The translations under genes and the position numbers were made by a program. The notes under the pieces were generated by a model. That model was not told where the DNA came from. It saw nothing but the letters and a program-made list of their open reading frames with translations, and made no database searches. From positions 186,001 to 250,000 of the forward strand of contig CANTFL010000028.1 of assembly GCA_947650285.1 (NCBI GenBank): a stretch of 64,000 nucleotides of DNA, written 5' to 3'. This DNA comes from Hyaloperonospora brassicae. Its lineage: Eukaryota > Oomycota > Peronosporomycetes > Peronosporales > Peronosporaceae. Shown one piece after another: positions 11,298-23,207 of this stretch (within the stretch, counting starts at the first letter, position 1; each line of letters opens with the position of its first letter).

Positions 11298-12625
11298 TCA
11301 TCCTGCCAGTACATACAGCACGTAGCAGCATTGATAATAGCGCAATCTCGCAGCAATCAGTTGTACGTACCAGGCCAGCGTAGCAGTGGGGATGATGTCC
11401 GTGAAAGGCAGCACTTCCTCCAAGAAGGCCACGTATCTGGCACGCGGCGACGACTCTTTGTAGAGCACGTCCACCATTTTAGACGACACGGGGGCCCAGA
11501 GCAAGTCCGCTAGCTCACCCAGGCCAGGGACCACAAACGTTGCGTTTCCTACGAAGTCGATGGCCAAACTTGCCACTAGTTTGCGGGACGGACTGTCCAG
11601 CACAAACTCCTTCATGCGTTCGGACAGCGCTGCAGGCGATAGAGACTCTTCTCCAGGCATACCCTGGAACAGCAGCAACTGGCCCTGTTGACTGGTCAAA
11701 AAGTGCTGGAACGCACCTCTCATGCGCTCCAACTGCACCAACTTGAGAGTCACAACAGCCAAAACGGCAGATAAGAGCGTCGCCAGCGACGTTGCGACAC
11801 CGACGACGATCCAAATGGGGAAGCCCAACATGCCTACTAGCAGCGTTAGCGGTAGCCATACTGGAGACGTTCCGACAATGCCAACGACACAGGAGACGAC
11901 TACTGGCAGCAGCCCAACCGCTGCTTTGTTCCTGTGCAGCAACATCTACTCTCAGACACCCGTCAGAGTACATGTAAGCACCATGCAATGTCATGAAAGC
12001 AGTGGCGCTAGAAGAACCAGTCTTGCGCATCGTGCCACTGACCTGGTGTGCGACGCTGCTCGCTGTGTTCTTGACTGCGAGCGCATGGGAGACAAACGCG
12101 CGGGGGCGTCGGTCCGTCTTCACTGGAATGCGTATCTTTACATCGTAGTGCACCTGAAATAAACGATCAATCGACAGTATCCGTGCGTCTTAATGCATCT
12201 GTATCCTTCCAGCAGATCACACTGCCACCAACAGCTCGAACGACTCGTACGTTTCGGTGCACAACTGGCTGTGTCCAGTGGACAGACCCCTCCGACAGCA
12301 CGGGAATGCACTCGCGCATCTTCATCACGTGTGTAGCCACTCGATCGCTACCGTCCAGTAGCGCGAACGTCACGTGCTGGTCCAACAGCGACGTCTTGTT
12401 CTCCGTCGTCAACTCGTCGGCTGAAATCGAAATGCTGCATGGCAACGACACCCCATTGTCCCGATCTTGCGCCAGCGGCAACACGACAGTCAACCGCACG
12501 TGCGCCGGCACTGGGGACGCCTCTTCATGTGCTTTCGGATGCTTTGCCAGCCACAGCACGTGGGCCTTCTCCAGCGTCAGCTCCATCGTCCGTCGGGTCT
12601 TCTGGTTGAAGTCGTTGTTGGACAT
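11298..12625 (-). CDS. DUF4112-like membrane protein
   Basis: Three exons on the minus strand: 12221-12625, 12043-12153 and 11298-11945, about 387 residues. The intron of 11946-12042 uses donor CAG|GTCAGT and joins the third exon exactly in phase. Residues 1-172 form a soluble N-terminal region with no family I know (LTLEKAHVLWLAKHP, CSISISADELTTEN). Exon 3 begins with two or three hydrophobic helices (GLLPVVVSCVVGIVG, LTLLVGMLGFPIWIVVGVA, LATLLSAVLAVVTL). It then has the conserved block DFVGNATFVVPGLGELADLLWAPVS...EEVLPFTDIIPTATLAWY, which resembles DUF4112-type and plant plastid/membrane proteins of unknown function. The stop at 11298 is the simplest end; a further splice near 11372 could change the last ~25 residues. 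It is divergent from the B-box gene, with ATGs 110 bp apart. Function unknown. Confidence 0.7.
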
Positions 12626-12735
12626 ATGTAGCCACAGCCCAATACCCCAACTGTAGCTCGTCGGTTGGTCGGTCGGTCGGTCGGTCGGTGCCTTGCGGTG
12701 CGAATATCATCCAATCACACGACGTTGTTCGCGTT
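12626..12735. promoter_or_regulatory. Bidirectional promoter with CCAAT box and GGTC repeat
   Basis: Only 110 bp separate the two divergent ATGs. The interval contains a GGTC tetranucleotide run (about 12666-12690) and a plus-strand CCAATCACAC at 12711-12720. The same CCAATCA core occurs upstream of several other genes in the window, which suggests an NF-Y-type site. It must serve both genes or their start regions. Confidence 0.5.
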
Positions 12736-14566
12736 ATGCCAGTCGTCGTCCGTGATTTGCCGAAAACCAAAGCGTCGCACGCACTGATGCAGCCATTGGA
12801 GGGGCAGGAGAACCCGACCTTCGCGTCCGTGGCGGAACCCGCGCGTACGTCTCGGCCGGCAATCGCTGCAGCTGCAACAACTGCACAATGCTGACTTCGC
12901 GTATGCCCTGTCTTCTGTCTCTTGTGTGTGTGTGTGTGTGTCTGTGTCGCGTACGCCTCTCTCTCTCTCTCTCTGTCTTCTTGTAGCGCTGCAGCGGCCG
13001 CACTGCAACCAATGCCTCGTCGCCATTGCCGACTACGAGTGTGAGCGCTGTGACCAGCGCTTCTGCCGCCAGTGCGAGCTGAAGATCCACCACCGACTCG
13101 AAGATCTGGCGCTGAAGCGGGAAGAGAGCAAAAGCGACGGACGACCACATCAGGAATGTCTCAAGTGGATCAGTGGTAGGGACGATACACCTTTTTGTCT
13201 GGGGCAATGCGCGGCACTTACTGACAACGGTGGTGCTGTCTGGATGACTAGCTTGTCAAGAGTGTGGCGAGAACACGCTGGAGTTCTTTTGCCTCAATTG
13301 CAACATGTACCAATGCGAGAACTGCTGCGCGGCAAAGCACCGGCAGCTGGGGCCGCATTTCTTCTTTTGTGTCGAAGGTACGAAATCTAATGCAACAGCA
13401 GAAGCATGTTGTGCACAGTTGTTGTGCTGAGCGAAACGTATGCGAAATGACCTGCAGGTTCGTCCCCGAGAATGTTCCCGTTTGCCAGCTGGAACTTGAT
13501 GTTTGCGGAAACGGTCAAGATGAGCAAGGGCGCCTTGCAGGACAGAGCTGCAACCAGAGAGGTGGCAGTACCCACGACTCAGCAACCTGTGAGGAAGTCG
13601 ACAAGAGCGAAGCACAGTGGCTCGGAAGCAGCGCGAGTTAAGATGGAGCAATCCGTTGCAGCTTCGACGACGGGTGCTACGACTGCGGCACTGGAGAACC
13701 TGGTCATTGATGGATCTGCTGTCCCGGACGACGCGCCACAGCCTGTGGTTGAGCAAGGCAAGAGCAAAGCGAACCGCTTGATCAGCGCATTTACGTCGTC
13801 AATTGTCGATCTGACTCTTGACGACAAAGGTGATGCTAGTCCTGGTGGCGCGTCTTGGAAACCAACTGAGCTACAGATTAAAGAGGAGATTCGGATTAAA
13901 GCTGAAGATGCGTGGTTGAACTCAGCCGCCGCTGCTCACAATAATCTGGCGTTCAACGTAGACGAGCTGATGGAAAAAACAATGGGCGAGGACGAAGACC
14001 CGATCTTGCGCTCTATGATCAGCGAATACAATCAGCTCAGCGCTAAGATCTTCGACATTGACCAGGAAGCTGACGCTGTTCGCAGGAAAATTAAAGAGCT
14101 GTCGAGCACTCAGCCGTTTGACATGCAAGAGGTGACGAAAGCTCGCGTTTTGGCAAATAAACTCCGCAAGGAAAAAGCCGAGTCAGAGAAGTCCCGAGAT
14201 GGAGTTGTGGCCAACGTCGTCTATTATTTAAAGTCTGATCCAGACGACCTCAAAGAATTCTTGGCGACCTGCACAGCAGAAGTCTCGTATGCGCAAACCG
14301 CGTGTCACCGCAAATGCGCCACACTGGAGGCAAGCATCCGCCAAAACTTGGAAAACATCCGGAGGATCCAGCGTGACATGGAGGAATTGATCAACATGAA
14401 GAAGGACGCGTTTGCAGAGGTCACTCGTCTTGGGGCTGACATTGCTCAAGGAGAGGAAGAGGTTCGCAAATTGGACATGCAGCGGCAGGACGAGTTTTTG
14501 CGTCTATGTCAGTTCAGCAAGTCGATCCAGACCGCTGTGCAGGAGATGGCCGCGTCTGCTCTGTAA
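12736..14566 (+). CDS. Tandem B-box zinc-finger protein with C-terminal coiled coil
   Basis: Four exons: 12736-12844, 12987-13175, 13252-13377, 13458-14566, 510 residues, all joins in phase. Two B-box-type zinc fingers lie in exons 2 and 3: CNQCLVAIADYECERCDQRFC with a following C/H pair, and CQECGENTLEFFCLNC with CENCCAAKH. These bind zinc and usually mediate protein contacts. There is no RING upstream and no SPRY or NHL domain downstream, so it is not a standard TRIM. Exon 4 has a low-complexity Ser/Ala/Lys-rich linker. A helical region with heptad-like patterns follows (EYNQLSAKIFDIDQEADAVR, ASIRQNLENIRRIQRDMEEL). Intron 1 contains TG and CT dinucleotide runs (12925-12975). The function is probably a scaffold or regulator; I cannot name an orthologue. 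Confidence 0.8.
12925..12975. repeat. TG and CT microsatellites inside intron 1
   Basis: A (TG)n run at about 12925-12941 is followed by a (CT)n run at about 12957-12974, both inside the first intron of the B-box gene. The CT run forms the polypyrimidine tract just before the acceptor at 12986, so length changes there could influence splicing. Confidence 0.8.
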
Positions 14567-16752
14567 TGGAGAGGACAAAAATGTTGATTTGGCGCCAGTT
14601 TGTGACTGCTACGACCAGCGGCCCCAGTGAGTGGTAGAGTTGCTAGGATGGAGATGTCGACAAGTGAGCGCACGAATTTGACACCTTAGCGCCGAATCGA
14701 TTGAGTCGCTATCAATTTATTTCGACTGCAGTTTGTTCGGCCTTGAGCAGGTATTTTATTGCCGTAAGGCCGAATCCTCGATGAGTACAATGTTATTGCA
14801 TCCACAGACTCATACGTACACACTGCGTCGTTCTTTGCTGGGCAAGTGTAGCATTCAAGCAAGAGTAAAGTCAGAACAAGGCCTAGCAACGGTGCCGATA
14901 CTTGTGTGACGTCCGCACCGTAGACGAGCCAATTGACACAGTCACCAGTAGCTCACTCCTCAGCTAGAATCTGCAGAACAACGCTGGATGGCGGATCATA
15001 AGTGCTGGAGCTATGGCCAACATATAAATAAGCTCCAAAAAGGCAGACTTAGTGTTTGTGATGTCAATGCTATGGCAAGCCAATTTCTCTCGCGGGCTTG
15101 ATGACAACCACTAAGCAACGCCGAGTTGCCTTCAATTTCATGTGACAACCGTCTACTCTTCTGTCGCGAGAGCACTTCCTGTCCTACTGTTTTGTCGCCA
15201 GAATGTCCTATTGAGGTTATGTATTGCCTATATCGAGCCGTGTGGTGTCGTAGCATCAAGACCTCTTGAGACAGCGTGGTGTTTCAAATGACGCGTCGTA
15301 CTTCTTCCTTAGCAACAGTTAATGAACAGCATCAGATACTTTCGTCTACCAGCGTCTAAAGGGCTTGTGCCGGGGTGTCCGTCTACATGGCGCTCGTTCC
15401 ACAAGTTGCATCGACGACATCGCTTCCACTTCATCCACCTCCACGAAGATGCACGCGCCGGGCACGCTAATGTCCACTGCTCTTTTCGATGAAGGCACCT
15501 CCACGACATCGACTTCGACCTCCTGACTGCGCTCTCCTTTCGACTACCACACAACTGCAGGTGCTTGGCACTTGCGAGCGTCGGACTCTGTCGATGGTAT
15601 CCAAACTCGAGGATGAAAAAGCCTTTGGGAAGCTGGCCGAGGACATTGCAAAGCTTGTCTGGGGCTTGTTTAACTGGCCAACAACAGAGAGCAAACGATG
15701 GGTCACTTTGCCGAGCGCAGCGAAAAGGACAACAGATCTGAGCTCGACCAACGGCTGTGAGACGTGGCATACGGGAAAGACAATGTCCCAAAGCATCACG
15801 AGTGCTCGAGATGGATCAGCAACGAAAGTTCAGGATCCCACGACGCTTACCGATGGTGGTCAAGCTGACCATTTACAAGGTGTGAATTGGAATCATCTGT
15901 AACGTGCAGTACGTCAGAGGATACTTTTTTTCTTCTTCTTCTTCTCGTACACGACACTATCGTTCTGCCCGTTATACGCGTCTTGGTCGTCTCTAACATA
16001 CTGACATTCGACACAGGCCTGTTGTTTGCATGCTCGAGCGGTGATCGTGTAAAGTGTACACTCATCTTTCACGTACGTGCAAGCAAAGCCTTCTGTGGTC
16101 ACTTGTGGTGTGTCAGGTCATGTAAAAGGCTGTCACTCGGTGGCTGAAGTTGCTGAAGCAGTCATAGCGGTGAAGAATCGATACTAATAGACGCACAGGC
16201 GTCATTAAATGCATCACTGGCTGATACTTGCAGCAACGAAGGGCTTACGTCGGTGTTCGCGTTACCGATAGTGCTCGAAGGATAGAACCAGATTGATACC
16301 GTACGTCGCCGACTGCACTTGTCGATGTGTTTGCTGCTCTACACTCGCAACGACTATTCGAGTGCATTCTCTATTCTCAGAGCAGAAAAAAGATGCAAAA
16401 AGGACTCCACACGCTATGGCTGCGACGAGTTCGCGCAATGTGACCTGACGCTTCACCGAATCTGAAGCAGAGCGAACAAATTCCACAAGAAGGTCACTCG
16501 ATGAGCCGTCTTTCGACTGTTGCCGAACAGCAACTCAAGAGCGCTCTAGTCCACTTACGTTGCAGCTAGTGTCGCCGTCCTGCCACCTGCAGGCCCAAGG
16601 GAAGAACACCCGACCGACCTAAACACAGAAAATAGAGCCCATCGAGCGCAACAGCGACAAGCGCAGGACGCAAAAGTGCGCTCTTATCTCCTGCAGTCGC
16701 AACGCCCACAGCGCCCGTCGGACCTCCGCGCAACAGCTCCGAGCGCTTGAAC
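14567..16752. other. Intergenic; one weak ORF
   Basis: About 2.2 kb without a confident gene. A plus-strand frame at 15489-15902 contains a protein-like patch around 15597-15680 (KLEDEKAFGKLAEDIAKLVW), but it has no family match I recognise and no clear continuation. It may be a small unidentified or decayed gene. A TTC-rich patch lies at 15926-15946. Confidence 0.35.
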
Positions 16753-18809
16753 ATGTCGCAGACGCGAACACGAAGCCGCGTGTGCTCGTCGGCCATGCGG
16801 TCTGTGGCCGACACGAAAGACACAGTACGTATGGGGATGTGATGGCGGTCTACTGGACTTGAGGTCGGCTTTGCCACTGCAGTCGCTCACTTCTGCCGTC
16901 TTCTCTGGCTCATTTTCGTGTGTTTGACAGCTGCTTCTCGTCTGCATTGGGCTACTCGAGGCGCTGGACCGTCTGCAAGAGCGTCTCCACTTGCCCACGT
17001 CCATTGTGAAGGAGCTCAAGCGCCGCTTGGCCAAAATGGTGAGCCGGTCGTCCATACGACTCCAGACCGAGTGCCCCAGTGCTCGAGAGCTGGGCGATGC
17101 TGTGGCAGACAGTAGTGTGTGGGCTTCTGCCGAGCCGGAGGAAGTGAAGGGCGTCGTGCACTGGGTGCTGGCGGCTGCTGCATCGCTGCGGAGCCTCGTG
17201 GTCAGCGCGTCTCTCGGTGTGTGCCGTAGCGTCTACGTGGTGGTCATGAGTTTACCAGGAGTGGCCACGGCCTCGTCGCTGTTTTATGGACTGCTGCAAG
17301 CAGTAGAGGACACACTGCGGCTGTCGAGTGAAGAGCTCATGGGAGCTGCGTCGACGGACGGATCGGGGATCGCCAGCGGACGCAGTCGAAGTTTCCACCA
17401 CCGCCACCGTCGCAGTGCTGGACATTACATGGCCGACCCAAGCTGTACGTTGTTTTTTTGCGGATGGGATCCCGGTGAGTTTGTTGATTGCGGATTGTTG
17501 CGTGGTGATGTTGCCTACGACAGTGACGGCCGTGGTGCTCGAGTACAAAGAGAAAGAACGGATGGTGCCGTCGAGTATTGATCGAAGGATACGGCGGGTG
17601 ATGCACTTTCAGATCCCGCTCCATCCGTTTGAAGCGACTGTGCGATTACCCCCTGAGAACGCGCAAGCAGCCGTGTCTCCATGGAGCCGATCAACCAGTG
17701 GTGGCAGCGTTGGCGGTGGTTGTCAAAATCGAGGCCAGGATGAGACCACTTCAAGCTATGCTCATCTGAGTTCCGCGACGCCGCGGTCAATTCCAGTGTC
17801 ACCCTTAGCACGCAAGCGCGTGCAGCTCGCCTTTTCGAATTTCTCAGACGACGTGTTGTACCAAGCTCGCGATCGACTACGACAGGAGCGTGCGGTGACG
17901 CTAACGGGTGAGCACGATCTACCTGTGCCGCGGTTCAACGCGCACGATTGTCACGAAGACATTTATTTATCCTGTGGTCGCCACTGTGCGTCCAAGGTTG
18001 GTACAGGCATGTACCGTAGCGTACGCGTATCGGTGCCACTACCGAAAAACCGGTTGGTGTATTTCGAGATGGTGTTGCAGCAAGGACGGACCCCGCTGCG
18101 TGTCGCAAACCAAAGCGCCCCTAGTGCTCTGCAATCAGAACGTCGGTCGTCGTCTTTCTTGGGAAGCGATGCTAGCACCAGCAATTGTAACGCGAGCGAC
18201 CGAGCTGGTATTGACGCAAGCGTTTGCATCGGGTTGTCGACGCGGCTGATGCCACTGAACACTCTCGTCGGGGCGTCGAAGCATTCGGTAGGTGATTTCG
18301 CACGTCCGATGCTCGACACTTGCACTAATGTATTTCGTATCGTGCAGATAGGATTCTACTCGGCCGGACACGTTCTCCTTGGCTCCGACAGGCGGCGCTC
18401 GATTGGAGTTGGCCGAAAGTACGGGTTCCAGTCCACTGTCGGGCTGTTAGCTCAGCTAGTAGATCAGGAGAATTCCGTGGAAGTTCCGTTGTCTCAGCAA
18501 ACGTCCGCTTCGTTTTCATCCAGCTCGGGCGACGACGGGTCATCCGCAGGTGTAGCGTTTGTGCGCTTTACTGTCGATGGGAGTGCCGTTCGTGACAGCA
18601 ATAATCGCGTGATGGAGTTCACATTACCATTTCCGTCTAAAAGTGAGCTTTATCCGACATTGACACTGCATTCTCAGGATGTCCACGTGTTTGGCCAGAT
18701 GTCAGCACCGGATATCAGCGGGTTGAACTTACAGGAGCTAGATTTGCCTGCTGAAAAGCCTGCTGAGATATGGTGTCTCGATGGCTTGCGCTTGAATATT
18801 CCAGCTTAG
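16753..18809 (+). CDS. SPRY-domain protein
   Basis: Best model: exons 16753-16824, 16931-17327, 17416-18287, 18348-18809, 600 residues. Exons 1-2 give an alpha-helical N-terminal region (LLLVCIGLLEALDRLQERLH, VKGVVHWVLAAAASLRSLVV) with no family I recognise. Exons 3-4 hold a SPRY-like fold: VYFEMVLQQ, ASVCIGLST, LVGASKHS joined to IGFYSAGHVLLGS, FVRFTVDG, LYPTLTLHS and VHVFGQ. The last intron (18288-18347, 60 nt) is a multiple of three without stops. Removing it restores the SPRY core, so it is probably real. The join between exons 2 and 3 is the least certain; an alternative 49-nt intron at 17475-17523 also keeps phase. SPRY domains usually bind partner proteins, and no catalytic domain is attached. 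The start at 16753 rests on a good donor (gtacgt) after 24 codons. Confidence 0.68.
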
Positions 18810-19070
18810 AACGCTAATCTTTATCAAAATACAGGAATTGCCGTCGATAGACCCTCTCCGAGAATGACTGACGGGGCTACGCAAGTACCAATGACACACT
18901 AATGAGACTCAACGGACACTTTGCTGGATCCCATGGATGCTTCTTACCTATCGGTGGGGGACTGAAGAATGTAACCCTTTCACCACCACCACCACCACCG
19001 ATCGCTACTGAGTGCTACAGTTCAAAACTCGACATAAACGAACCGGGAGGTGGTGATCCGCTGAGCGACA

Positions 19071-22000
19071 TTACAGACTATACTTTCCATATTTGTCGCC
19101 GCTTAGACCGACTTGCATCGTGGTTTCATCCAAGATGCGTTGCAGTTCTCGTCTCGCCTCAATCACAGAAGATTGTGTGGATCCCTCAATCGCCTACGAA
19201 TACGTGTGCAATGCTGTCAGAAATGAAAACGCGATGACAATCCACAGTGTTACGTACCAAGTATAATTTTCGTTCGGACGGGTTGGGCTTGCGGCCAGCT
19301 GGTATGTACGATCCCCTTGTGATGACAGCTGCTCCAGTGAGCTCTGCAACCGAGTCACTGGCCTCCTTCTGGGTGACTCTCCAGCGTGCCTGCTGGGGGT
19401 AGTCGTTAATCTCTAGCTCTTCGACAAAGTGGTTCTCTCCAGCACTGCCATCGCCATTTCCCTTGTACTGCAAATACAGATTCTGGATGATCTTCTGCGC
19501 CTTGATGAAAGCTGACATCGCTTTGCTATCGACAGGTATCGACTTCAGACCGGCATGAGCAGATTGCTTGTTGTCAGCCGCAATGCCAGTTTGGTCCTTG
19601 CTCGACTCATCCGCATCGTCATCGTCAGCGGCACCGGATTCCTGGAAACAAAGTACAAAAGTTAGACCACATTGTCGACAGAATTCAGGTGTGGCCAATC
19701 GAAAGCGGCAGTCTGTACCTCAATCAGAATACCCTGGTCCAGTTCATACTGACGTCTCTGAAGGTCCGCTGTGCGCTGGGTCTCGTTTCTTTCAGTTTCG
19801 TCAAACGTGAAGCCTTTGCCTTTGAAGCCACTGCCGTGGTATCTCGCTTCTCCACGTGCTACCTATACACATTGCAAGCAAAGAGTTATACCCCAGCAAC
19901 GGGGAAAAGGTGCATGTGCTAGCAAACACATACCTTTGCTTTGAATTCTTCTGCAAGTGCTGACAGTTCCGGCGGAATGATCTGCTTGGCATTTTCCAAG
20001 GCTCTCACAAGATCGACTGAATACTCTTCCTCCTGTGAGTGTACGACAAAGGTCAACAATCAGTGCGCACTTACTACCGACAACAATCGCTTACTAGCAA
20101 ACGTACGTCCGGGGAAATAAACGTGTAGGCTGTGCCCTTGCGGCCCGCTCGCCCAGTCCGTCCCACACGATGAACATAGTCTTCCATGTGATTGGGACAG
20201 TGGTAATTGATGACAAGAACCAGATCTTTCACGTCAAGACCTCTACCAGCGACAGATGTCGCCACCATCACGGTCCGCACCTTTCGTTTGAAATCATCGA
20301 TAGTGTAGTCCCGATCTACTTGATCTTTTCCACCTATACCGTAGAATATCCGCCGCACAACATCAAGGTTATTAGCAAACAACCAACTCGACCAACACAG
20401 TAACACATCATATGACACACCATGCAACGAGAGTGCCGGGTATCCCGCTTTCATCAGATCTTGGAAAATCTGGTCGCACGCCTGCTGCTTGTTCACAAAC
20501 ACAAGGATGTTGCCCTTCTCGTACCACAAACCGAGAAGCTGCAGCAGTCGCATAAACTTGTCATCTTCTTCGCGAACCTCGACGTATTGTGTGATGTCGC
20601 CGGAAGCCGTGCTGCGTGTACCGACTGTAATTTCCACGGGCTTTCGCAACACTTTCCGCGCCAGTGATTCCACAGAGCGGGGAAACGTTGCTGAGAATAG
20701 CAACGTTTGTCGGTCTGGCCGGATGTTCATCATGATTTTCGTGATCTGCGGCTCGAAACCCATATCAAACATGCGGTCAGCTTCGTCCAGCACCACGTAC
20801 GTCACACGTTGGAGCGAGACCATCTTGCCAGCGCTCATGCAAAGAATGTCGATCATGCGTCCTGGTGTACAGATCACAATATCTGACCCACGCTTCAAGT
20901 TAGCAATCTGCTCAGAAACAGAGGATCCCCCGTACACTGCAGTAGCACGCAAGCCGAGACCCTTCGAGAATTTCCGAGCTTCAACATAAATCTGCTGCGC
21001 AAGCTCTCGAGCGGGCGCCATGACGATTCCTATCGGACCTTCGCTTTCTTGCAAAGGAGGCTGAGCAAGAATATGGCGAAACATGGGAAGGAGAAATGCC
21101 AACGTCTTTCCTGAACCTGTCTTGGCAATGCCGATCACATCACGCCCTGACATGATGGCAGGCAGAGCCTGCTTCTGAATCGCAAACGGATCTTCGTAAC
21201 CATGCTTCTTGATAAGCTGAAGCATCCGGACGCTAAAGCCACATTGAATCCACTTTTGCAACGGACGTGGACAATTCTTGCCGCGAATCTTTATCTCAGA
21301 TTCCTTGCGTTGTACCGCCACCTCTTCCTCTGACAAGTCCTTGATTTCCTTGGGAACGACATATAACTTCTTTTGCAGCGGAAGGTAAGTTATCTTCGTG
21401 TGATCCACGGGCTTTATCTCTTTCTTTTTTTGCTGTTCTTGCAAAATTTCCAGCGCAGACTTTTGTTCTACCAGCTTCGAGTCTTCACCAAACACATCCT
21501 CTTCAAAGCCTTGATAAATCCGCCCCGTATCATCTTTTTTCAGCATCGGACCTTCTTCAGATTCTGCTCCCACTCCGTTCCGTGCACTCGTCTTCGCTGT
21601 TGACTTAGCAGCCTTTTTTTCTTCGTGTTCACGTTTTTCTTTGATCGCTCGCATAAACTCCGACAGTTCACGCTCCTCTCGAGCTTCACGTTCTTCGGAC
21701 GTTTCCATTACTGTGCTACTGTCTGCTTGAGAATCCTTCGACGGCAACGACACAGCTACGTTCGACTTCTCGGGTGCGTCTAAGGGCAAAAATGTGCCAT
21801 AAATATTGATTTTTCCCTTCGCCTCGATCTCGGACTGCGAAATCACATTAGCAGCAGGATTCGCGCGAGACTGGTTTATAGCTGCCTCATCGACGAGGCC
21901 AGCCATATAGGCATCCAACGGGTCAATCTCCTTTACAACCTGTTGGACGCGTTCACGCTGCTGCGCTTCCGCCTCTTTGCGTCTTTTTCGCTCTTCCAGC

Positions 22001-22956
22001 GTCTCACCTTTCTCTTCGTCTTCTGGCGTCCACAATGCCAGCTGCTTCGGCACTGCATCTTCTTCCGCCAAGAACTTTGCTTGCTCGTCTTTCTTTTGCT
22101 TACGCTCTTTCTCGCACAGCGCTTCACTTATCTCTTCGGTTGCAATACCATTGTCTCCACCTGTGGCCTCATCGCTGCCTTCGTCCAACGCACGAAAAAA
22201 GCTCGCGGGTTTCTGCACAGTGCTTCGGCTCTTTTGCGTTGTTATATTGCCAGGCTTGAACGAGATGCCGCCAAACTTGAACTTCTTCAATGAGACACCT
22301 CCACTCATCACCGGTGTAGCAGTCACAGACACTACACCATCCGTCTTCTCTTCCGAGTTCGAGCCAACAGTCTTTTCATCGACAGCCGTCTGGCTATCAA
22401 CAGGTGCAACGGGAGCTGCCACAGCAGCAGCTGCAGTGGCTTCACTTGTAGACTCCACGTCCTCGACACGAGTCTGTCCATTCGACTGCTGCTGTTGCTG
22501 CTCCTCCTCTTCGTCGGTTGACTTGGACCGTTTGCGCCCCACTGTCAGTGCCCTCACTTCGCTCCTACTTCGGCTCCTTCTGCTGCTCTTCCTGGAACTC
22601 TTGTGGCCCTTCCGTTTCTCCTTCTTTTTCTTCTTCGAACTGCTGCTCGGCCGGTCCGGAGAGCGACTGCGCGACGCAGAGCGCGAGTACGAGCGCGAGC
22701 GGTGACGCTCTGCTTTGGACCGTTTCTTGCGGCGCTTGTCGCGGGATTTGGACGTGCGACGGCGTTCGCGGGAACGCGATCTCGAGCGGGACGCGCTGCT
22801 CGACGAGCTGTGCGGTGACGACGCGTGATGCGATCGAGAGTGCTCGCGGTGTGCGTGACGGTGGGAGGACGCGCGGGCGCTGTGGCTGTGGCTGTGGCTG
22901 CGGCTGCGGTGGCGTCGCCGCCGGTGGCGATGGACACTCGGCGCTTCGTGCGCCAT
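19071..22956 (-). CDS. DDX46: PRP5/DDX46 DEAD-box pre-mRNA splicing helicase
   Basis: This nuclear ATP-dependent RNA helicase acts in prespliceosome formation, linking U1 and U2 snRNP. Exons on the minus strand: 20421-22956, 20107-20333, 19934-20032, 19719-19862, 19258-19641, 19071-19193, about 1170 residues. Residues 1-135 are an RS/Lys/His-rich domain. The PRP5 signature DPLDAYM is near 345. The helicase core has the Q motif around 570-600, AKTGSGKT 611-618, PARELAQQ ~648, TPGRMID ~697, DEAD 724-727 and SAT 755-757. After the intron it continues with GRGLD and [10 protein letters not shown]. The C-terminal part carries [19 protein letters not shown] and an ending (DKYGKYSL) like DDX46. The 87-nt intron (20334-20420) is stop-free and in frame, but it interrupts the conserved SLHGGKDQ motif. 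A CCAAT box and a CTCACTTTCCC initiator-like sequence lie just upstream. Confidence 0.95.
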
Positions 22957-23207
22957 TGGGCCGAAAAGGGAAAGTGAGGGCCGGGGGCCGTTCCGATCTT
23001 GTGATTGGACGAAAAGGGGACGTGAGATTGCGCCGAGTGGTTCAACACAACGTCACCGGTAGTAGACGAGCGAGACGAGCGATGGAAGACAAGACAGTCG
23101 TGGGCAGTACGTGGACAGTAACACAGTATCGAAGAAGCGCTCGTGGGTGGGGTTTATATCGAGATGTACGTGGACGGATCGCGTCGGTCTCTCCCTCGCG
23201 TCTTCCT
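22957..23207 (-). promoter_or_regulatory. DDX46 promoter region
   Basis: These 251 bp lie between the DDX46 ATG and the stop of the upstream FYVE-FIST gene, both on the minus strand. Read on the minus strand, an initiator-like CTCACTTTCCCTTTTCGG sits at 22960-22977, ending only a few bases before the ATG. An inverted CCAAT (attgg 23004-23008) lies about 50 bp upstream. The spacing matches compact oomycete core promoters. Confidence 0.5.

Noticed and set aside
16566..16877. Minus-strand ORF of 103 codons opposite SPRY exon 1
   Set aside because: It has no domain features, and the plus strand carries a spliced gene with good donor and acceptor here.
17475..17523. 49-nt intron in the SPRY gene
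   Set aside because: It keeps phase but is short. The 88-nt intron 17328-17415 has a better pyrimidine tract and retains the protein-like segment LDITWPTQAVRCFFADG. Kept only as an alternative.
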